The position numbers and the translations under genes were made by a program. This document shows, in pieces, positions 26,933-35,650 of a stretch of DNA of 64,000 bases. Within the stretch, counting starts at the first letter, position 1, and each line of letters starts with the position of its first letter. Origin of the DNA: RGIG3528 sp964653855 (GTDB lineage Bacteria > Bacillota > Clostridia > Lachnospirales > Lachnospiraceae); NCBI GenBank assembly GCA_964653855.1, contig CAZZFV010000005.1, positions 3,391 through 67,390 on the forward strand. Reading direction: 5' to 3'. Under the pieces are notes generated by a model. It was not told the DNA's origin and did no database searches. It saw nothing but the letters and a program-made list of their open reading frames with translations.

Positions 26933-29809
26933 TTATTCGTTAACTTCCGTTTCGATTCCGAATTCCGTACGTTTCTTTAAGAGCTCCTTGTCTATCGCCT
27001 TTACGTTTAAATAAAGCGTTTCTCTCGGATTCGAATCGTTTGCCACAACGTCGTCAAACGCGTAGCTTACCATTCTGCTTGTCATGTAGCTTCCGGGCAC
27101 GGCGGGAATTCCCTTTGTGTTTTCGAGCTGCGCGGAAAGCGCCCTGTACTCTGCCGCGCTCCAAGGAAGATTTTTAAGAACCGTCTTATCCGCGGCCGCA
27201 TATCTTGCAGCCGTTCCCATAACGGATTCTATCGTCGTCGCATAATTTAACTGTGCTTCCGATCCGGTCCACCATTTTAAAAATTCCCAAGCCTCTTCTT
27301 GCATATCGGAAGAAGCGAGAATTACGCTTTGCGAAGTGTCAGTCACGAAAGTATTGTCAATCGTTCCGTCTTCCTTTAATGTGCCCGGAAATGCCGCAAA
27401 CGACCAAAGACCTTTTATTTCGGGCGCAAAGATTTCTAAGTTGCAATATGTCGTGTAATTTGCGATTCCTATAGGCATTTCGCCCGTTCTGAAACGGTTT
27501 GTGAAATCGACGGACACCTGGAGCTTGTAGCACGTGAAGAAGTCCGTGAGATTTTTGAACGCTTCCATCGCAACGCTCGATTTGAGCCCCGAAGCGGAGC
27601 CGTAGTTTACGCCCTCTCCCAAATAATAGTCGCCGCCGTATTGAAATACCATCGACGAATATATTTCGGTTTTCGGCATATAAAAATCATAATTGTTTCT
27701 TTGAAGTATCGGAATTATTTCTCTTATGTCATCCCATGTTTCGGGAACCGAAAGTCCCAGCTCCGAAAGCACGTCGGACCTGTAAAACGTCATCATAAAC
27801 GTCTGTGTTTCCGGAAGTCCGTAAACCTTGTCCATATATGTGGCGCCCGTAATCGCACTTTCGTAAAATCTTTCCGCCTCTTCTTCAAATCCTTCAAGAT
27901 CGGACACCGCGACAAGCGCGTTTCTCATCGCAAAATCGGAAAGTGTCCCTTGTGAAACCCCCACAAGCACATCGGGGCCGTTTCCGGTGAGCGCCGCACG
28001 AAGCACGACGCCGAGAGGAATAAGCTGTAATTTTACCGGTATGTCGTATTCCGGAATAAATTCTTCGTCTATCATATTTTGAAGAATCTGAGCCTGCTCC
28101 TTGCCCGCCGAAACCATCCACACCGTGAGCACGTCGTCATCGTTTGCGTCATAGTCTTCGGAACTCGTAACTTCGTCCGTTTTTACAAAGAACGACGCAA
28201 AGAATCTCACGGCACCGTAATATGCGTTCTTAAAAAATCCCGCCGTCGGCTTTTCGATTTCCCCGTTTTCCCCGGAAAGATAAATCGAATCGATTTCGAG
28301 AGGCATTTCGGATATGTTTACGGCCCACGTTCCGAGCGCGGAAATGTTGCTCTTCCATCTCGAAAGCTCCTTTGTGACGCTTTCGGGGTCCAATGACAAC
28401 TCTTCCGCCTCTATTGCCATTTTTTCGAGGAGCGCCGTGTTTTCGCCCTTTTCACCCGTTATATAAATCATTTCGTTTAGGCATGCGGTCAGTCTTTCCG
28501 CTTCCGTACTCATTACCGATTCAAACTCGGGCACTTTTTTCCTTATTTCATAATCTATGTATTCACTGGGCGCGGTACCCGTGAGCGTAACAACCTTTAA
28601 GTAAAGACGGTTTAAGTTATACATGCTCTCTTCCACTTCCGTGAGCACAGCCCCAAAGTCTCCGAGCACGACTTCAAGAGTTATCGTGTTTGAACCTTTT
28701 GTAAACAGGAAAAGCATCGGATTTCCGTCCGCATCCGATATCGTATAATTTGTCATGTCGCCCGTATAATCAAAGGAAATCTTTTCCGCTTCCGCATAAG
28801 GCACAACGTCGTTTACGTAAAGTCTTCTGTATGATGTGACACCGCGCTTTTCGGATTGTCTTCCCTTAAACGTGATTTCATAAAGCCCGGTTTCGGGAAC
28901 TTCAACTTCCCATGTGACAGTATCTCCCGATGTCTTAAAAGAATCTCCGCCTATCGTGTTGTAAACGATATTGTACGGATGATAAGGCGAAAGCGAGGAA
29001 TCCGAATAATTTTTGTTTATGTTGATCGAACGGCTGCTTTTCTTAATCGAAAGCGTGATTCCGTCCGCTCTTTCGGCTTCACCTTTAAGCGTTTCCTTAT
29101 CGTATACCGTGTAGATGCTTTTTAATTCTTCGATTACTTCCGAATAACTTCTTGTTTCTTCCTTTGCCTCAAAGGAAAATTCCTTTATCGCAAGCGATTC
29201 CTTTACGGATTCGAGCGTTACGGTATGTGTCCCTTCAGACAGATATACCGTTAACGGCGACTCGTTTCTCCTTCCGTAGTCTTCTATGTAAACCGTCTTG
29301 TCCGCATAAATTTCCGTGGCAGACGGCCTGATTTCGTTGTCATTTTTTACTTTTATCTCATTGTCCTGCCATGTACGCTTAAACAAAATTTGAGAAAGCG
29401 CGTCATAACAGAGTTCATTGTCTATTAAAATTTTTCTCTGTATGTCCGATGTCGTTCCGGGAATTGCCATGTAGGTAACGCACATGTTGTAAAATCCGGC
29501 TTCCTTAACGTCAAACGAAAAAGTAACCGTTCCCTCTTCCGATGTGACAAGATATCCGTCCGTGTATTCGGCATTCATTTTTTCATCCGAAGCAAACACG
29601 GATATGTCCACATCGATCGTATCCTCTGCCATAACCCCCGCATAACCGTTTTCTGTCAGATAGTTGTTATACGATTCTTCATAAGTTGTGCCCGTAAGTC
29701 TGTCCGTCGATAAATTCACGGAATCGTCCGATGCAAAATGTTTAATTATGATTATCCCGACAATCAAGACAAATACGCATGCGGTTATAATTAAATTCTT
29801 TTTCTTCAT
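26933..29809 (-). CDS. Membrane-anchored binding-protein fusion with carbohydrate-binding-like domains
   Basis: The 958-residue protein has an uncleaved-looking N-terminal helix (LIITACVFVLIVGIIIIKHF) without lipobox. Two beta-sandwich, galactose-binding-like segments follow (about residues 30-220 and 250-400, e.g. VTWEVEVPETGLYEITFKG), then a helical linker. A complete family-1 solute-binding-protein domain starts at about residue 560 (VLTVWMVSAGKEQAQILQNM). It should bind a glycan outside and pass it to the permeases directly downstream. Fusion of sandwich domains with a binding protein more than doubles the usual ~430-residue length. Confidence 0.82.
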   Translation of the reverse strand: MKKKNLIITACVFVLIVGIIIIKHFASDDSVNLSTDRLTGTTYEESYNNYLTENGYAGVMAEDTIDVDISVFASDEKMNAEYTDGYLVTSEEGTVTFSFDVKEAGFYNMCVTYMAIPGTTSDIQRKILIDNELCYDALSQILFKRTWQDNEIKVKNDNEIRPSATEIYADKTVYIEDYGRRNESPLTVYLSEGTHTVTLESVKESLAIKEFSFEAKEETRSYSEVIEELKSIYTVYDKETLKGEAERADGITLSIKKSSRSININKNYSDSSLSPYHPYNIVYNTIGGDSFKTSGDTVTWEVEVPETGLYEITFKGRQSEKRGVTSYRRLYVNDVVPYAEAEKISFDYTGDMTNYTISDADGNPMLFLFTKGSNTITLEVVLGDFGAVLTEVEESMYNLNRLYLKVVTLTGTAPSEYIDYEIRKKVPEFESVMSTEAERLTACLNEMIYITGEKGENTALLEKMAIEAEELSLDPESVTKELSRWKSNISALGTWAVNISEMPLEIDSIYLSGENGEIEKPTAGFFKNAYYGAVRFFASFFVKTDEVTSSEDYDANDDDVLTVWMVSAGKEQAQILQNMIDEEFIPEYDIPVKLQLIPLGVVLRAALTGNGPDVLVGVSQGTLSDFAMRNALVAVSDLEGFEEEAERFYESAITGATYMDKVYGLPETQTFMMTFYRSDVLSELGLSVPETWDDIREIIPILQRNNYDFYMPKTEIYSSMVFQYGGDYYLGEGVNYGSASGLKSSVAMEAFKNLTDFFTCYKLQVSVDFTNRFRTGEMPIGIANYTTYCNLEIFAPEIKGLWSFAAFPGTLKEDGTIDNTFVTDTSQSVILASSDMQEEAWEFLKWWTGSEAQLNYATTIESVMGTAARYAAADKTVLKNLPWSAAEYRALSAQLENTKGIPAVPGSYMTSRMVSYAFDDVVANDSNPRETLYLNVKAIDKELLKKRTEFGIETEVNE

Positions 29810-29831
29810 ATCAATCTCCGTGAATCACTAT

Positions 29832-29866
29832 GACATGAAGGGGCAAATATATTGCCCCTTTATGTC
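29832..29866. other. Intergenic 35-nt hairpin between the two binding-protein genes
   Basis: Arms AAGGGGCAA / TTGCCCCTT plus outer GACAT / ATGTC form a near-perfect stem-loop 24 nt after the stop of the first binding-protein gene. No T-run follows on the minus strand. It probably stabilises or attenuates the message so that the first binding protein is made in excess. Confidence 0.6.
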
Positions 29867-29889
29867 TCGTTTTATTTTTTTGTTTTTGA

Positions 29890-32001
29890 TTACTTAACCG
29901 TAACGGCTACCGTAACCGTTGCCTCGTTACCCGCAAAGTCCGTAACCGTGATATTTACGTTGTAGGTTCCTGCGGTCGAAGTATCGAGTGTCGAAAGATC
30001 CGCCTTTACGCCCGATGAAACGTCAAGTCCGTCCGCATCCGTAGCGGAAAGGATATATGCGCCTTCGCCTACCCATGTGATTGCGGAAACATCCGCATTG
30101 AGACTGAGCTCCGGTGCAGCCTCGTTTATTACGACTGTGGGTGCCGTCTTGTTTGCGGGATCATATACATAAACAGATGCCGTCTTATAATCGACGTTGC
30201 CCGACGAATCCGTAAACTGACCCTTAAATGCTCTGTGATAGTATCCGACCGTGTTGAAAATATCGGCGGTAAAGCCGTCGTTCCACTTAATCGAGAACTT
30301 GTCCATTCCCATAACGCCGTCGCCGTTGTCGGTTGCCGCATAGAACTGTGCCCATGTGTCAAGATCCGTTTCCTTTGTTCCGAGAGGAACCGCGATCGGG
30401 CTCTTCACAAACGTAACGGTAGGCTTAACGTTGTCATGAGGTGTGCCGCTTGCGAGAATTGCTTCCATTTCGGAAATCTTTTCTTCAAACTTTCCTATAT
30501 ACTGTTCGATCGAAACGTCGTAAGAACCGTATCCGTCGATTCCGAAATAGGATTTTCCGATGATTTCGTCCCATGTTTCACGAATACCCATAAGGTCGGA
30601 ATAGTCGTTGCCGCCCTGAACCTTGTTTGTGATATAGATGAAGGAATTAAGGATCGAATCACCTATCTTTTCGTTAAAGATATCGAAGCCGTATGCTGCA
30701 GCCTGAGCCGTTGCGGCAGCTTCTATATATTCTTCGTACGTGTCAACACCGCCGAGTTCGCAGCAATAAACTTCCGTATAAAGCATAAGTGCCTTGATTG
30801 CAAGCTCTGTCGTTTCGTCATCTACGCCCTTCAAAATGCAAAGTGAATCGTTAATTGTCATAGCCTGTTCGTAAGACTCGTCGTCTGCCGAAAGCTTGTC
30901 GCTTCTCGGCCAGGGAACGATACCGATCGATTCGCCGCGTGATGCGCATCCGCTTGAAGCGCCGCCGATAAGCCAGTCGGGAACATCCGCAAATACGGTC
31001 TGACCGTCCTGAAGGTGATATGCGGGCCAGCACCAGCCGGGTGTGTATCCGTCATCGTAAAGCTCAACGGTAAGAAGATCGTCTTTTAAGAGGCTGTCGA
31101 TAAAGCTCCATGCGTCCTTCATGCCGTCCGACTCAACCTGAAGACCGTCGTTTCCGTAAATTGCGGCACCTGCCGAATATGCTGCGGAAAGCGTTGCGAA
31201 TCTTGTGTCTGTGTAGTATGCGTCAACGTTGTCGTTGTTTGCGTAATAAGCATCGATCTTTTCGAGATAATCCTTAAACGTGCTCCATGTCCACTTGCCC
31301 TCATCAAAAAGGGTGTTGGGATAAATCGTGTTGCCGTTTTCGTCCTTTAAGCTGTCAACCGCCTCAATCATCGAAATGTTGTAGCAAAGCGGCCATCTGG
31401 GGATGAATCTTACGACGTTTGTCATAAGATAGCGGTGTCCGTAAAGTTCACCGTCAAGCATCCAGCTCATCGAGTCGTTTTCTTCGAAAAGATAAGCAAA
31501 GTCGTCAAGGTTCTTGACGATGTTCTGGGAAATGATTGTGCTCTCGCATCCGCCCCAAAGAACGGCTATGTCGCAAATCGGATTTCCCGCCATAACGCTT
31601 TGCAAAAGCGAAACTCTTGTGTCGTCCGCATATTGAACATATTCGAATGTAACGCCGAGTTGTTCGAGAACCGCTTCCTCAGCCGCGATTCTTGCCTCCC
31701 TTTCGTCTTCGGCCATTACATAAAGTCCCGTAACCTCATCCACATAGTGCGGATTTAATCCCTGTTCGTAATGCGTGCCCCATCTGATTGTAACAATTTC
31801 TTTAGGCTCGGCGCTTTCCGTCGGAACGGGTGTGGGTGTCGAAGTCGCTTTTGCGCCTTCGGTGGCACTTACGGCCGTCGTGGGTGTTGCCTTTGCTCCT
31901 TCCGTATCGCCTTCGTTTGCTGTGTTACCGCATGCGGCGCATGACAATAAAAGCGCAAAAGCAAGTACGGCGGAAGCCGCTTTTCTAAAGCCTTTTCTCA
32001 T
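29890..32001 (-). CDS. Extracellular solute-binding lipoprotein with C-terminal Ig-like domains
   Basis: The 703-residue protein has a signal peptide with lipobox (LLSCAAC, Cys ~23) and a Thr/Pro-rich linker. A family-1 solute-binding domain follows (about residues 68-500; VTIRWGTHYEQG onwards). Two Ig-like modules of the DUF5011/HYR kind complete it (about 535-703, ending DFAGNEATVTVAVTVK). It is first in the galactan operon, directly behind the promoter/operator at 32059-32106. It probably delivers oligosaccharide to one of the permease pairs. The Ig tail may reach out to polysaccharide. Confidence 0.87.
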   Translation of the reverse strand: MRKGFRKAASAVLAFALLLSCAACGNTANEGDTEGAKATPTTAVSATEGAKATSTPTPVPTESAEPKEIVTIRWGTHYEQGLNPHYVDEVTGLYVMAEDEREARIAAEEAVLEQLGVTFEYVQYADDTRVSLLQSVMAGNPICDIAVLWGGCESTIISQNIVKNLDDFAYLFEENDSMSWMLDGELYGHRYLMTNVVRFIPRWPLCYNISMIEAVDSLKDENGNTIYPNTLFDEGKWTWSTFKDYLEKIDAYYANNDNVDAYYTDTRFATLSAAYSAGAAIYGNDGLQVESDGMKDAWSFIDSLLKDDLLTVELYDDGYTPGWCWPAYHLQDGQTVFADVPDWLIGGASSGCASRGESIGIVPWPRSDKLSADDESYEQAMTINDSLCILKGVDDETTELAIKALMLYTEVYCCELGGVDTYEEYIEAAATAQAAAYGFDIFNEKIGDSILNSFIYITNKVQGGNDYSDLMGIRETWDEIIGKSYFGIDGYGSYDVSIEQYIGKFEEKISEMEAILASGTPHDNVKPTVTFVKSPIAVPLGTKETDLDTWAQFYAATDNGDGVMGMDKFSIKWNDGFTADIFNTVGYYHRAFKGQFTDSSGNVDYKTASVYVYDPANKTAPTVVINEAAPELSLNADVSAITWVGEGAYILSATDADGLDVSSGVKADLSTLDTSTAGTYNVNITVTDFAGNEATVTVAVTVK

Positions 32002-32058
32002 AATGCCTCCTTCTCGGCTTTCGCCGATTATAGTTTACTTACACTTTACCTTGTTTTT

Positions 32059-32073
32059 TAGTAAAGTTTACTA
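32059..32073. promoter_or_regulatory. Palindromic operator candidate at the operon start point
   Basis: TAGTAAAGTTTACTA is a perfect 7-1-7 inverted repeat. It overlaps the predicted transcription start of the large minus-strand operon, where a LacI-type repressor would block initiation. Confidence 0.6.
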
Positions 32074-32077
32074 TATA

Positions 32078-32106
32078 AATTTACTACATTTTTACCGGGT
32101 GGTCAA
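32078..32106 (-). promoter_or_regulatory. Promoter of the galactan transport operon
   Basis: On the minus strand TTGACC (32101-32106) and TAAATT (32078-32083) are 17 nt apart. It lies ~80 nt upstream of the first binding-protein gene. The remainder of the 329-nt divergent region to 32330 holds the RDD promoter and no other clear element. Confidence 0.65.
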
Positions 32107-32255
32107 GAAGGAATTTAGGCATTTTTTATAATTTTATAAGATTTTTTTACCGATTTTTGTGCAAAATTGGTAACTCATTTCTTTTTGCGCGTCCGTGCAG
32201 ACATTTTTCATAAAAGAATTACATTTTGGATACTCAGATTTCACACTTATCCGCC

Positions 32256-32284
32256 TTGAATATGTGTCAAAATTGTGTTAGAAT
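32256..32284 (+). promoter_or_regulatory. Promoter of the RDD/ABC operon
   Basis: TTGAAT (32256-32261) and TAGAAT (32279-32284) are spaced 17 nt apart, ~47 nt before the GTG start of the RDD gene. Confidence 0.7.
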
Positions 32285-32330
32285 CATAGGACTGTAAATG
32301 GGCAAAAATTGTCAAAAAAGGAGCCAAAAA

Positions 32331-33068
32331 GTGTTCGATCTTCAAAAAGCAAATTTAACAAAAAGAATATCGGCTTTTATTTTTGACCTGATTGTCCTTT
32401 CAATCCTGTCCGTGGGTTTTGGGACGATTATTTCTTATATCACGAATTACGATTCCCACTACAACACGTGTCTCAACATCATATCCGAATACGAAGAAAA
32501 ATATAACTCTTCCTATGATATAGGCGAAGACGAATACTTTGGGCTTACGGATGCCGAAAAAGAATCTTACGCCGAAATGGAAGAAGCGATCTATTCGGAT
32601 TCCGATTTTGTTTATCACAGCAACATATATTTCTCGCTTTCGCTGCTCATAGTTTCGCTCGGGATTTTCTTTGGAATGCTCGTATCGGAATTTATCGTTC
32701 CGTTAATATACGGTAACGGAATGACTCTCGGCAAAAAAATCTTCGGTCTCGCCGTAATGCGGCAGGATCACGTACAGGTATCCCCTCTTCACATGTTCAT
32801 ACGCACTTTCCTCGGAAAATATACCGTCGAAACAATGATCCCCGTGCTTCTCGTCATGATGATATTTTTCGGATCGATCGGAATAGTGGGCACGATAATC
32901 ATATTCGCAATGGGAATTTTGCAAATCGTCTGCATGGTATTAAGTCACACAAACGCGTGCATTCACGATATATTTGCGGGAACAACGGTTGTCGACTTTG
33001 CCTCGCAAAAAATATTTAAAACACCCGAAGAAATGAAAGCGGAACAATCAAAGAACGCATCGGTGTAA
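32331..33068 (+). CDS. RDD-family membrane protein
   Basis: The ~245-residue protein has the RDD-domain start (LTKRISAFIFDLIVLSIL with the Arg and Asp of the family) and about four to five membrane helices. The central motif NGMTLGKKIFGLAVM and the late HDIFAGTTVV are typical. An acidic, probably external, loop of ~60 residues follows helix 1. I chose the GTG at 32331 because AGGAG lies 7 nt upstream; an in-frame ATG at 32298 lacks such a site. The function of RDD proteins is unsettled. Here it leads a sugar ABC operon. Confidence 0.82.
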   Translation: MFDLQKANLTKRISAFIFDLIVLSILSVGFGTIISYITNYDSHYNTCLNIISEYEEKYNSSYDIGEDEYFGLTDAEKESYAEMEEAIYSDSDFVYHSNIYFSLSLLIVSLGIFFGMLVSEFIVPLIYGNGMTLGKKIFGLAVMRQDHVQVSPLHMFIRTFLGKYTVETMIPVLLVMMIFFGSIGIVGTIIIFAMGILQIVCMVLSHTNACIHDIFAGTTVVDFASQKIFKTPEEMKAEQSKNASV

Positions 33069-33110
33069 ATCACCTGCATACATAAAATTCAACCAAAAGG
33101 AAGGAAACAC

Positions 33111-34214
33111 ATGAAAGTAGTACTCAAAAATGTCACAAAAATTTTCCCGAGCCGCAACAAAAAATCGAATGAAGAAGTTGTAGCCGTAAACAATTTCGAT
33201 TTTGTAATCCCGGACGGAAAGCTTGTCGGTCTTCTCGGCCCCTCCGGATGCGGAAAATCGACCACACTTTACATGATAAGCGGTTTGCAAAAATTGACGA
33301 GCGGAAAAATCTACTTTGGGGAGGACGACGTAACGGAGCTTTCTCCCGAAAACCGCGGTGTCGGTCTTGTGTTCCAGAACTATGCTCTCTATCCTCACAT
33401 GACCGTAAGACAAAATATCATGTTCCCTTTGCAAAATTTAAAAGGAAAAGACAAGCTCACAAAAGACGAAATGTTAAACCGTACGCTTGAAGCCGCACGC
33501 CTTGTGCAAATAGACGAGCTCCTCGACCGTAAGCCGTCCGAGCTTTCCGGCGGTCAGCAACAGCGTGTCGCAATCGCGCGTGCCCTTGTAAAAATGCCCA
33601 GAATCCTGCTTCTCGACGAGCCTCTTTCAAACCTCGACGCACGTCTCAGACTTCAGACACGTGAAGAAATAAGAAGAATCCAGCGCGAAACGGGAATCAC
33701 CACAATTTTCGTTACACACGACCAGGAAGAGGCAATGAGCATCTCCGACATCATCGTCGTAATGAAGCTCGGTGTCATCCAGCAAATCGGCGCTCCGCAG
33801 GAAGTATACGACAGCCCCAAGAACCTCTTCGTGGCAAAATTCCTCGGTACTCCTCCGATCAACGTTTTTAAGGGATCGATTAAATCGGGCAAAGTAATGA
33901 TCGGTAACGATGCAGTGCTCTCGGTTTCGGGAGTCTCTGACCAGGATGTTTACATCGGAATCAGACCCGAAGGCTTTATCGTCGAAGAAAACGGACCTCT
34001 CACCTGTTCCCTTCAAAGCGTAGAAGTAATGGGAAGAGATTCGAGCATAGTTTCGACAAATTCCGCTTCCTTAAATCCCGTTGTCCGTTCGATTATCGAT
34101 TCCGACATAAAGGTTGACAAGGACGCAAAAACGGTTAGATTCGGCATCAAGAAAAACAAGATTTTCCTTTTTAACGCCGAAACCGAAGAAAGAATACTTT
34201 GTGAGGTAAGATAA
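33111..34214 (+). CDS. Sugar ABC transporter ATP-binding protein, MsmK/UgpC family
   Basis: The 367-residue ATPase has Walker A GPSGCGKSTT, signature LSGGQQQRVAIARAL, Walker B ILLLDEPLSNLDARL and H-loop FVTHDQEEAM. A TOBE/OB C-terminal domain follows (from ~residue 240). It energises CUT1 importers. Proteins of this group often serve several permease sets. Since the large minus-strand locus has two permease pairs and no ATPase, this one may power those as well as its own operon (inference). It abuts the permease start at 34215. Confidence 0.95.
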   Translation: MKVVLKNVTKIFPSRNKKSNEEVVAVNNFDFVIPDGKLVGLLGPSGCGKSTTLYMISGLQKLTSGKIYFGEDDVTELSPENRGVGLVFQNYALYPHMTVRQNIMFPLQNLKGKDKLTKDEMLNRTLEAARLVQIDELLDRKPSELSGGQQQRVAIARALVKMPRILLLDEPLSNLDARLRLQTREEIRRIQRETGITTIFVTHDQEEAMSISDIIVVMKLGVIQQIGAPQEVYDSPKNLFVAKFLGTPPINVFKGSIKSGKVMIGNDAVLSVSGVSDQDVYIGIRPEGFIVEENGPLTCSLQSVEVMGRDSSIVSTNSASLNPVVRSIIDSDIKVDKDAKTVRFGIKKNKIFLFNAETEERILCEVR

Positions 34215-35636
34215 ATGGTAGACAGTAAACACGAGTGGAAGGCCTATATATACCTTGCTCCGGCTCTTATACTCCTTGCGGTATTCACGGTATGGCCGAT
34301 AATAAATACGGTTCGAATGGCTTTTCTTGCGGATTATAAGCCCCTCGAAGCCGTCGGCGGAGCAAAATTTGCTTTCGGAATAGCAAACTTCAAAAAAGTG
34401 CTTGCATACGGTTCATTCACCACATGCTTAAAGAACACGATATTGCTTTGTGTTCTCACGGTTCCGATTTCGACCGCGCTTGCCCTTTTGATTGCGGTTG
34501 CGCTTAACTCAATAAAAGTGTTTCAGAAGTTTTTACAGACGATTTTCTTCCTTCCTTATGTAACAAACTCAATCGCAATCGGCATGGTATTTGCGGCAAT
34601 GTTCAACATCATCGGAAATACCACAAACCTTTACAAGACCGAATATGCGATTTATACACGTCAAAAAATCGAGCAGGCATCCGTGTTCGAGCTTGAAGAG
34701 CGCTCCGACGGAAATTATTACTTTATCGGAAACGTTGACGGAATATACTATTATATGGATATGACCGCCGACAAGGAAACGGATAAGGTCGACGTTATAG
34801 CAAATTATTCCTCAAAGCACAAATCCGGTAAAAGCAAGGACGTATCGGGAAGCAACGTATATTTTACGCTTGTTTCCGATAACACTTATCACCTTGTGGC
34901 AAATACCGACGAAGGAACCAAATACCTTAACGTAAACAAGGTTACTTCCTCTCCTTCCGTTCAACTTACCGACGACGAATCTCTTGCCGCAGACATTTAC
35001 ACGGAAGAAGTGCTTTCGGATTCCGGCGAAGTCACGGGTTACTACCTTTATTTCATGCAAAATCCGATAAAGGAAGGCGCTGCGGTTAAGACATATTTTT
35101 CCGTACAGCATATTTCGACGATCACTTCGCTCGGTATCGTAAATAACTTAATCGAAGCACTCGGCGGAACAAGAATCAACTGGATCAACGCAGGTTCCTC
35201 GTACGCCGCAAACATTGCCGTCATGGTAATTTACATCGTTTGGAACGCACTTCCTTTTAAAATCCTCATTTTGCTCGGCGGACTTCAGTCCATAAACAAG
35301 CAATATTACGATGCCGCAAAAGTTGACGGAACACCGAGAAGAAGAGTCCTCACAAGAATCACGATTCCGCTCCTCTCTCCCATGCTCGCATACGTAATAA
35401 TCACGGGATTTATAGGCGGATTTAAGGAATATACGAGCATAGTCGGTATTTTCGGAGAAACGATGGGACCTGTCGGAGAATCGGGAAAACTCCAGACGAT
35501 GGTAGGCTTCATATACGACTCTCTCGCAGACAACAACTACGGACTTGCGAGCGCATCCGCACTTGTTCTCTTCGGAATTATCTTTGTTGTTACGATGCTT
35601 AACTTAAGTATCAGCAAAAAGAAAGTACATTATTAA
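34215..35636 (+). CDS. Carbohydrate ABC permease, MalF-like, with ~170-residue external insertion
   Basis: The 473-residue permease has the usual six core helices and the EAA loop YDAAKVDGTPRRRVLTRITIP. An insertion of about 170 residues (136-304, positions 34620-35126) sits between core helices 3 and 4, on the outer side. The insertion is polar and beta-rich, with repeated aromatic strands (NYYFIGNVDGIYYYMD, TYHLVANTDEGTKYL) that suggest a beta-trefoil or similar ligand-binding fold. Typical CUT1 permeases have ~300 residues. MalF of E. coli also has a large external loop, but at a different place. The start ATG directly follows the ATPase stop. Confidence 0.87.
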   Translation: MVDSKHEWKAYIYLAPALILLAVFTVWPIINTVRMAFLADYKPLEAVGGAKFAFGIANFKKVLAYGSFTTCLKNTILLCVLTVPISTALALLIAVALNSIKVFQKFLQTIFFLPYVTNSIAIGMVFAAMFNIIGNTTNLYKTEYAIYTRQKIEQASVFELEERSDGNYYFIGNVDGIYYYMDMTADKETDKVDVIANYSSKHKSGKSKDVSGSNVYFTLVSDNTYHLVANTDEGTKYLNVNKVTSSPSVQLTDDESLAADIYTEEVLSDSGEVTGYYLYFMQNPIKEGAAVKTYFSVQHISTITSLGIVNNLIEALGGTRINWINAGSSYAANIAVMVIYIVWNALPFKILILLGGLQSINKQYYDAAKVDGTPRRRVLTRITIPLLSPMLAYVIITGFIGGFKEYTSIVGIFGETMGPVGESGKLQTMVGFIYDSLADNNYGLASASALVLFGIIFVVTMLNLSISKKKVHY

Positions 35637-35650
35637 GAGAGGTGAAAATT

